Assembly (NCBI GenBank): GCA_039602395.1
Contig: JBCNJP010000025.1
Location: forward strand, 57,538,002 to 57,602,001
Reading direction: 5' to 3'
DNA: 64,000 nt
From: Deinandra increscens subsp. villosa
Taxonomy: Eukaryota > Streptophyta > Magnoliopsida > Asterales > Asteraceae
Positions 56,781-64,000 of this stretch are shown in pieces. How positions within the stretch are numbered: the stretch's first letter is position 1; each line of letters starts with the position of its first letter. The translations under genes were made by a program, and so were the position numbers. The notes beneath the pieces were generated by a model. It worked only from the letters and a program-made list of their open reading frames with translations, had not been told where the DNA came from and ran no database searches.

Positions 56781-59700
56781 ATATTGGAGAGAGAAAATTG
56801 AGGTGTTGAATTTTTAAGAGTTTTACAAGTTTATATGCATTGTGTACAACTGCTTTAAGCACAAAATCTTAATTTTTAGGTTGAAAGAGGGTTGAGTTCT
56901 AATCTGGCCAAGGGAAGCTAACTCCATTGAAACTTTCGGTCTCAGAGCAAACCTCCCCAAATCTGGCCAAGGGAAGCCTGATCCTTGCTCCTCTAGGTAT
57001 GATCTCAGACTGCTTTCTCAGTTTCGCTTTTACACAGTCTCCTACTCTGATCATACTTCAAACAGATCTTCAAGCATTCAAGCGGATGTCTTACTTTCTT
57101 ACACTTTTGCCCTAATCTTCACATCAATAAAAAACGCAGGAAAACAAACAACCCAAAATCGGAAGCCAGACAAAGCGATCGTCCTTTTTTATCTTGACAT
57201 AGTAGAGAATCTCCTTTTTTAGAGAGATTCTTCCCTATCTTTTTATCTTTACAGTGAAGCTAACATGAATAGGGAAAATGTCAATTTGAAATTTGAGATA
57301 GATTTCTCTTTCAAATTTCAACTGAGGCACACAAATGCAAACCTGAAAACCCTAATCGAAGTGATGTGCTCCTAAATTTGAAAACCCAAAAGTTAGCTCG
57401 CATTCGTCTCTTCACACATCGGTGTTTGGCATTTGAAAATCCAAATCGACGATGAAGGCGTATCATAGCATTTGTTGAGATCTACTTTTCTGTATTCTTC
57501 ATCTACAACCTGATTTCTATGAATCTGTATTGATTTTATCACCCAATTTCATAAATTGTATGTGTGTTTCAAGAGTTTCAGACTTATTTCTTGATTTCTA
57601 TCAGCTGAGTTTCAGACTTATTTCTTGATTTCTATCAGCTAATTTCATAAATTGTATGGTCCGGTGAAGATTGAAAGGATAACATCTTAGTACTTGGTAT
57701 GCTAGGACCAAGTCTTGAGTACATGTTTATCTATTTTGGGAGAAAATTTGAGGTGAAGAAGGTCTTGATGTTGGCTGATTAAACAGTGAGTATATGTATG
57801 CATCATACTTGAACATTGTACCACATTTATGTAAATGTCAATTTTTCAACTTCTAGGTAGATTCAAGCTCTCTTACATTTTGGATCTCATAGTTTCTGCT
57901 GATGTTCGATGTTCGATCAGCATCATGTTCCTAAGGTATGTGTTTTTCTTTCCATTTTCATTACATTTTACTACCTAATCTCTTTTTGCATATAACAAGA
58001 ATTGAGTATGTTCATTCTAAAGGGTTTTTACACCGTGATACTAAGGCTGATAGTTTTTCAATGTTCTTTGGTTAAAAAGCAAATCAGGTAACAATAAGGA
58101 ATGTAGTGTGTTATTCTTTATCATACTTGACTTCTATTCTATCCACTAGGTTTACAAAACAGATTCTTAGAGGCATGCTAGCTTTTTAGTATAACCACCA
58201 TTGAATGCAGGTTTGGTTTGCTGTCACTTCAAATACTCAACATTTCTCTTTCCTAGTAGGTACAACTATGTTTTATCTTTTTACATTATAGCTTTGTCAT
58301 GATTTTAAATATCTTCTTGGAATATAATTAAATGGGTAGGAATTTCGATTCCTGTTTTCTTCACCGTCTGTTTTACAGTCGACAATAGGTTTGTCTATAG
58401 GTAATCTTTTGGTTACGTTTAACTGGATTTCAATCACTACTAATTTCGAAACCTCCCTTTGTGACAAAATGAAATGCAAGCTTCTCAACCTGCCAATCTG
58501 CTTTGTTAATTATTTTCTTCCTTTGTTAATGATATACAACAGTTGTTTAAACTAACTTTCTTTTTCATTTGTTAATGACATACATATAATAAACAGCTGC
58601 TCAGAAATTGAGGCTCTGTGAGGATACTCTTATGCTACATACACTGTTTGATTCAAATTGCTTGACAAAGTTTTGTTTCTCTTCTGGTTGTTACCCTGCT
58701 TATGTTTATTAACCTGTGAATATGATAAGATTTGAACTACAGGACTGTCTCTGATTGGTTTGTTAATAAATTTTTTTGCCCGGATAGTTTTATACTACAT
58801 GTTGTGTTTCACTCAACTTTATAATAGAAATATATGGGCAGATTACGTTGCAAGACTTAACTACACGGCTGCAGACACAACACCAGGTGGATCGCCACTT
58901 CTACGACTGAGCATCACTAACATCAGGTATGCGAAGAGATACAAGTCCACATAGAACAAATTCCAATCCTTAGACCATGTATTAAGACCTAACATAGATT
59001 CAAATTTAATGCTAAACAAACGACAAACATACTATGTTTATATTCAAATTTTAAGCCATCAACTTCCGTTTTCCTTAACCCATAAACCGAAGAGATTCAA
59101 CATTGAGAAACAGGTAAAAATTATATATGATGGACAATAATGCTTTGCAGAGAATTGTTCCACTTGCAGCTATACTTCTTTCATGTTTGTTGCATAACTT
59201 TGGGTTTATAATATAATTATAAGCATTCATGGCAAAATATTAATTATCTTAGGTATCAACACGATTTATCTCAAAGGTTAATTATATGCTTTTATGTTTG
59301 TTTAATTACATTTTTTTTTGCTTTTATCCCGTAGCATCCTATTGACTAAACGAATAAAAAGCTTGATAAAGACTTAGTTGACAAATGGATATGTATGTTG
59401 AGTGCCATATTATTTGCTAGGTCATTTCTCTCTCCTTTTACCTTTGACTCTAACATTTTTGCTAGGTCATTTCTCTTATTAGTTTTGAATTTGAATCTGC
59501 CTAAAGTTTACATGATTTAGTTTTAAATCTGGTATGGTTTAGTTTTAAATCTGATATGGTTCAGATTTTCAGGATGAATAGCTTGTAACCCACAAGCACG
59601 AGTCATGATTTGTATATAAGGGTTTCCAACAGCAAGTGAAAACCTCCCGTCTGCTGCTGATTTGATCAATTTTTTGGGTTTAGGACTTTAGGTAACCCAC

Positions 59701-60941
59701 AAGCACGAGTCATGATTGAAGATGTTGAATGATTTTGAGATGTGCATTCCTTAATTCATCGTCTTTATGTTGTTGCAGGCATCGTTCAAATGTTTTATCC
59801 GGAGAGGTATTATGTAGCTCCATATAATCATACATTTTGCCTCCATTGTCGTTTTTAGTCCTACATTTACTTGAATTTTGATTTCGTGATTTGTTCCACT
59901 CAAACTTGCTATATAAATGCTTGATTTTGGGATTGGTATGCCGATTCTCTAATGCTCTTTTAAGGCTATGATATTGACTGACAGTTTTGTTATTGCATTG
60001 GTTAGGTTAATGATCAAATAGCAATTTAATTTTACTGTTTTCCTTATTAGTACCTGATTTTATATTTTTCAACTATTTTTAATGAATTGAGATGTTACTG
60101 CAATGTTGGTATCTCTTCCATCCTTCGGGTTACACTACATCATGGTTTTGGCTCATCGAGAGAATTTGTGGTCAGCCTCATTGAGTTATCTTCAGAAATG
60201 CTCTTTTGGCTAGTTTCTTTGGAAGATGACGGTGATGCTTTAATGTAAGCAGGTCCCTTTAATTGCATCAACTGATTCCATATTATGTTGTTTAATGAGC
60301 TTCTGCAAGGTCTCACTACTTATGGTATGTCAACTTTATTCTCGGTGTTACTTCTTTTCATATGTAATTCATTTTCAAAGTCTAGAGATGTAAGAAGCAT
60401 CTTAATATTACAGTTACTAATGGCTGTATTTGTAAACAAGTTCATTCATTACTATACCACCACCACCACCAGCTTCTAATTAATTTATTTTGCAATCCTA
60501 AATTCTATACAAAAAAATATATTTCAACATCTTTTACAGGCACATTTTTGTGCTCATTATCCAGGTGAAGCTCTTGTTAGCTTCTGGACGAGTATTATAA
60601 ATCTAGACAAGTATTTTTTTTACTATTGATCAACATCCTTGAGTAACCTTTTTAAACATGAGTTGTGGAAGCCTATAATGAAGATTAAGTCTTCAAGCTG
60701 TAATCATAACTTAATTGTATTTTAATGGATTTAGAAGTTTGATCCTATAAAGGTAAAATGGGATGCTAAGGAAAGTTGATGCTCTATTGTAGGAGGTGGT
60801 CGTCATGCTATGGTTTTGGTGAATGAAGGTGCGCATATATTATTTGATGGTACAAGACGGCCAATTACATATGGAGAAGCAAGTTCCACTGATCAAGCTG
60901 CCAAATATGTGTATACTGGTATGGGATAGTTACCATATACT
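56781..60941. other. Intergenic or decayed-gene region, no confident gene
   Basis: I see no protein I can name. Exon-like pieces with possible splice sites include about 58830-58926 (NIWADYVARLNYTAADTTPG, donor CAG|GTATGC) and 60150-60256 (SSREFVVSLIELSSEMLFWL). A third is 60792-60926 (GGGRHAMVLVNEGAHILFDG). They may belong to one decayed gene or captured fragments. Small local duplications occur: TCTGGCCAAGGGAAGC twice near 56903-56975, a 34-bp tandem at 57573, and TAACCCACAAGCACGAGTCA near 59586 and 59693. Confidence 0.35.
57573..57640. repeat. 34-bp tandem duplication
   Basis: GAGTTTCAGACTTATTTCTT plus the next 14 bp occurs at 57573-57606 and again at 57607-57640. The pair is flanked by a second direct repeat, AATTTCATAAATTGTATG, at about 57545 and 57641. 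Confidence 0.9.
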
Positions 60942-61918
60942 TGTTGGATAATGGATGTTCAGACCCGACAACACCAAGAACCCGACCCGGTTAGACCCGT
61001 AAAGAGTTACACTGGGGGCAACGGGAGATAAAAATCCGCTTACGCGGCTAACCGGTAATTTACGGAAATATATAATTAATTTAATGTTTATTCATGATTA
61101 ATAAACATTTAATTAATTACAAATGATTATTCTTGAAGTAATTAAATAAATGGAGAGAAAAATTTTGATTAATGTTTTATGGTGAAATAAATAAATAGTT
61201 ATTTATATGTCTCGTAGTTTGTGACTTGTGAAATTAATAAAGTTGTTTTATTAATTAATCGCAAACTAAAAGGGGGTTAATTGAAATATTAAAATACTTG
61301 AAGAAGGGTTAATGGACTGGATCCTCATGGGCTTAGGTTTTCCATAAAGCCCAGGATCCATCCATTATATATAGAGGGCTAGGGGAGGAGTTTTGGTTGC
61401 TCATTCCTCCACATCCCTCCCCTCTCTCTGCACCACTTTTAGTGCCGCCACCTCCCTTCTCCCTCGTCCCCTCCTTTCACGCAAACCAACCTCCTCTAAA
61501 GCTTGGTCGTCTTGCTTCCTTCGTGGAACCCTAGAAGACGGCGTAATACGAGAAGCTACTGGACGAACCTTCCGCGTGACTCATCAAGGTATGACCACCT
61601 TCGTCCTATTTCCATTCACAATTTAGGAGAGGAGTCAGCCTCTCAAACCTTAGAAGGTATGCGGGATACCTTAAACGTAGGAGAGGTGGCCAACCTCTAA
61701 CTGGGGATATACCCAAAATTCTCTAGGATTCTCAAAATCTGCAAAACACTCAACACTTGGTGAGGGGTGGGTGTTAGCTTAGCTAACACCACTCCGATGC
61801 TTAAGTAATGAGTCATAGAAATGATAAGAATAAATTGAAATAGGATTAGTATACGTACCTTGGAATATTTAAGCGGTGAGGATCCTTGGGATTCTGCCTG
61901 AGGTTCTCAATGGGATTC
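60942..61918. repeat. LTR-like non-coding region
   Basis: A TATA box (ATTATATATAGAGGG near 61366) is followed by a CT-rich leader on the plus strand. The right part, read on the minus strand, contains GCATCGGAGTGG and ACACCCACCCC. That resembles the R/U5 of Tat-type gypsy LTRs, which would fit the pol at 61919. The two readings point in opposite directions, so two LTR pieces may be joined here. A TGTTGGATAATGG start at 60942 is possible but unproven. Confidence 0.4.
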
Positions 61919-62884
61919 TCACATAAAATACGCTTTAAGGTGGATGGCATTCCAAGCTCTTGGCAGAGGTTCTCCTTCCATATTTACCAAACGGTATGCC
62001 CCCTTTCCTTCTTCAGAATCTATAAGGTAAGGTCCTTCCCACTTGGGTGCTAACTTCCCATCAGCAGGATTGGTAGTATTTTGAAAAGCCTTCCTCAAGA
62101 CTAAGTCACCTACTTGGAATTTTCTTATCCTGGTATTCTTGTTATAAGATTTTGCTATCCGCTGTTGATAAGATGCCATCCGGATTCTGGCCATATTTCT
62201 GAGCTCCTTAATTGTTTCGAGATCCTGAAGGAGGTTCTGACTGTTAGTTTCAGGACACTGGCAGTTGACTCTGGCTGTCGGGAGTATCATTTCTGTTGGG
62301 ATTACAGCTTCTGCTCCAAACACTAATGAGAATGGTGTTTGGCCAGTAGCATTTTTGGGTGTAGGTCTGTCTGCCCAAAGGACAAACGGCAGCTCTTCAG
62401 CCCATTTCCCTTTCTTGGAGCCCAGCTTCTTCTTGGGGTTGTTGATTATGATCTTATTGCTGGATTCTGCCTGCCCATTAGCCTGAGGGTGGACAGGTGT
62501 TGAAGTGATCATCTTGATCCCCCAGCTTTCACAAAAGCTTGTAGTTCTTTTGCCTATAAACTGGGAGCCATTGTCGCATATGATTTCTGCCGGAATCCCA
62601 AATCTGGTGAGGATGTTCCTTTTGATGAAGGATATCACTTCTTTTTCTTTCACTTGAACATAGGCTTCTCCTTCAATCCACTTGGAGAAGTAATCCGTCA
62701 TGGCAAGCATAAACACCTTTCCTCCAAGAGCCTTTGGCAGCTTGCCCATAATATCCACGCCCAACTTCATGAATGGCCATGGGGATACTATAGGATGCAG
62801 ATGCTCAGCAGGTTGGTGGAGGGTATTGCCATGCCGTTGACAAGCATCACATTTCTGAGAGAAGTTTGCGGTATCCTTCTTCAT
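61919..62884 (-). pseudogene. Ty3/gypsy integrase
   Basis: The 321-aa frame includes zinc-binding CDACQRHGN and the catalytic core. First Asp: VDIMGKLPKALGGKVFMLAM. Second: FGIPAEIICDNGSQFIGK. Glu in NGQAESSNKIIINNPKKKL. It ends FQVGDLVLRKAFQN, KLAPKWEGPYLI and LPRAWNAIHLKAYFM. The frame continues upstream of the ATG (ALEDIHSGDCGNHTGGRELF, to about 62985), so the listed start is only the first Met after the frameshift. No chromodomain is present. Confidence 0.9.
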
Positions 62885-63314
62885 AGTTGGCCAATAATAC
62901 CCGAATCTGAGAACTTTAGAGAACAGTTCCCTGCCCCCTGTATGGTTCCCACAATCTCCACTGTGGATGTCTTCAAGCGCCTCAAGAGCTTCTGCACTTC
63001 TCTAGGCACCTTAAGTAGACACCTGCAAGAGATCTTCTATATAGGATATTGTCAATAATAGTATAGGGTACTACCTTTGTGCGAAAAGCCCTGGGATTTT
63101 CGCAATTGGGAATCTCCCCATCTTTGAGATATTTCTTGATTGGGTAAGCCCAAGATTCATGAACGTCTTCAGGACTCTCAACGTCTGCGCCTGCGTTATT
63201 GTCAACAGCCTGAGCTTCATGTAGAGCTATCGCTTGCGTCAGGATGTGAGTTATTGGAATCTTGACATCCTCAGGAATCCTGAGCGATGAAGCCAAGTTT
63301 GTCAAGGCATCGGC

Positions 63315-64000
63315 TTATGCATTATCTTCTCTTGGTACCTGCGAAATGTTAAACTTTTCGAAAAATAGAGACAATTTTTTAACAATTTCAAGGTATTTGA
63401 TCAGATTTTCTCCTCTCACTGCATAAGAACCATTAAATTGGTTAGTCAATAAGAGAGAATCAACAAACACTTGTATGGACAGGATTCCCATATCCCTAGC
63501 CAGCTGTAATCCAGCAATCAAAGCTTCATATTTAGCTTCATTGTTGGTAGCCTGGAATTCACAGGATATGGATAGAGGTATTATGTCCCCTTGTGGCGAT
63601 TTTAGCAGGATTCCCAGCCCTGTTCCTCTGACATTTTAGGAGCCGTCAGTATAGAGGATCCAGTCTTCCTTGAGCTTCTCAAGCTGCTGGACTTCCTTTT
63701 CAATTTCTGGTTCAATGTCACTGCTGAAATCCGCCACAAAGTCAGCTAATGCTTGGGACTTGATTGTTGTTCTTGGTTCATATTTGATGTCATAGGCACT
63801 CAGCTTAACTGCCCACTTAGCCATCCTTCCTGACATTTCCGGCTTCCTGAGAACTGCCTTGATAGGATAGTTAGATTTTACAATTATAGTATGGGTTTCA
63901 AAATAATGTCTAAGTTTAGTGGAAGCCATTATAAGAGCTAGAATTAATTTTTCAAGGTGAGAATACCTGGATTCTGCGTCTAGCGGAGTTTTACTTACAT
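63315..64000 (-). pseudogene. Ty3/gypsy RNase H (RT-associated) and additional plant RNase H
   Basis: Minus-strand TKLRHYFETHTIIVKSNYPI and GRMAKWAVKLSAYDIKYEPR are the C-terminal RNase H of RT. WILYTDGS then begins the second RNase H, broken by a TAA, and continues ATNNEAKYEALIAGLQLARD, IQVFVDSLLLTNQ and NISQVPREDNA. The D-E-D residues of the second RNase H are visible. Confidence 0.85.

Larger units (their letters stand above)
61919..64000 (-). mobile_element. Decayed Ty3/gypsy pol of Tat type, runs off the right edge
   Basis: The minus-strand order is the end of RT/RNase H (63636-64000), a second plant-type RNase H (63315-63650), a linker, and integrase with C-terminal domain (61919-62884). 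An extra RNase H domain before integrase is characteristic of the Tat lineage. A TAA follows LYTDGS near 63640, a second TAA follows PREDNA near 63315, and a +1 frameshift lies near 62990. The RT catalytic core lies beyond position 64000. Confidence 0.88.

Noticed and set aside
61393..61626. 77-aa Ser/Pro-rich ORF with signal-like start
   Set aside because: It lies in the leader of an LTR-like region and shows no family resemblance; chance ORF in CT-rich sequence.

Overview
This is a plant nuclear window, from a repeat-rich eudicot genome. It has one intron-rich host gene that I can assemble completely, surrounded and invaded by LTR retrotransposons, MITEs, a SINE and tandem repeats. The SINE 3' end, the intronic MITE termini and the accessory ORF of the gag-only Ty1/copia element resemble families I associate with Asteraceae. 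That placement is inference; the eudicot placement is firmer. No bacterial or organellar genes, rRNA or tRNA genes were seen. A run of exactly 500 N (44918-45417) is an assembly gap.

Layout. 1-5203 is an array of almost identical 1.09-kb monomers. 6161-11667 is a complete copia-type LTR element with matching 5-bp target duplications; it carries gag and an extra ORF but no pol. 13623 onward looks like a CACTA terminus, with a foldback MITE inside it and a spliced exon fragment of a SNF5/BSH-like chromatin gene downstream. 16290-31611 is ORC3, the origin recognition complex subunit 3, in 17 exons encoding 717 aa. A complete dyad E2F site lies 56 bp upstream of its start codon. ORC3 introns hold a SINE inside an inverted-repeat element, an LTR-like block, and two non-autonomous Ty3/gypsy elements with intact target duplications.

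32759-35455 is a recent duplicate of the ORC3 promoter and first three exons, already a pseudogene. It runs into a minus-strand gag-protease gypsy element of the same non-autonomous family found in ORC3 intron 9. 37.2-38.6 kb is a copia pol fragment. 38.6-40.75 kb is a chain of five MITEs, each joined to the next by a (TA)n tract. 40.75-41.3 kb is a copia RNase H end.

45750-46797 is a copia PBS and LTR whose U3 carries about 17-19 copies of a CAGATCGTTAA-like motif just upstream of its TATA box. 47284-56780 is a 5'-truncated minus-strand copia element split inside pol by a 5.0-kb insertion without ORFs. Part of that insertion is homologous to the monomer of the 1-5203 array. 56.8-60.9 kb holds nothing I can identify with confidence. 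61.9-64.0 kb is a decayed minus-strand Ty3/gypsy pol of the Tat type that runs off the window.

The only probable functional host gene is ORC3. Almost everything else records repeated transposition, non-autonomous proliferation, segmental duplication and decay around it.
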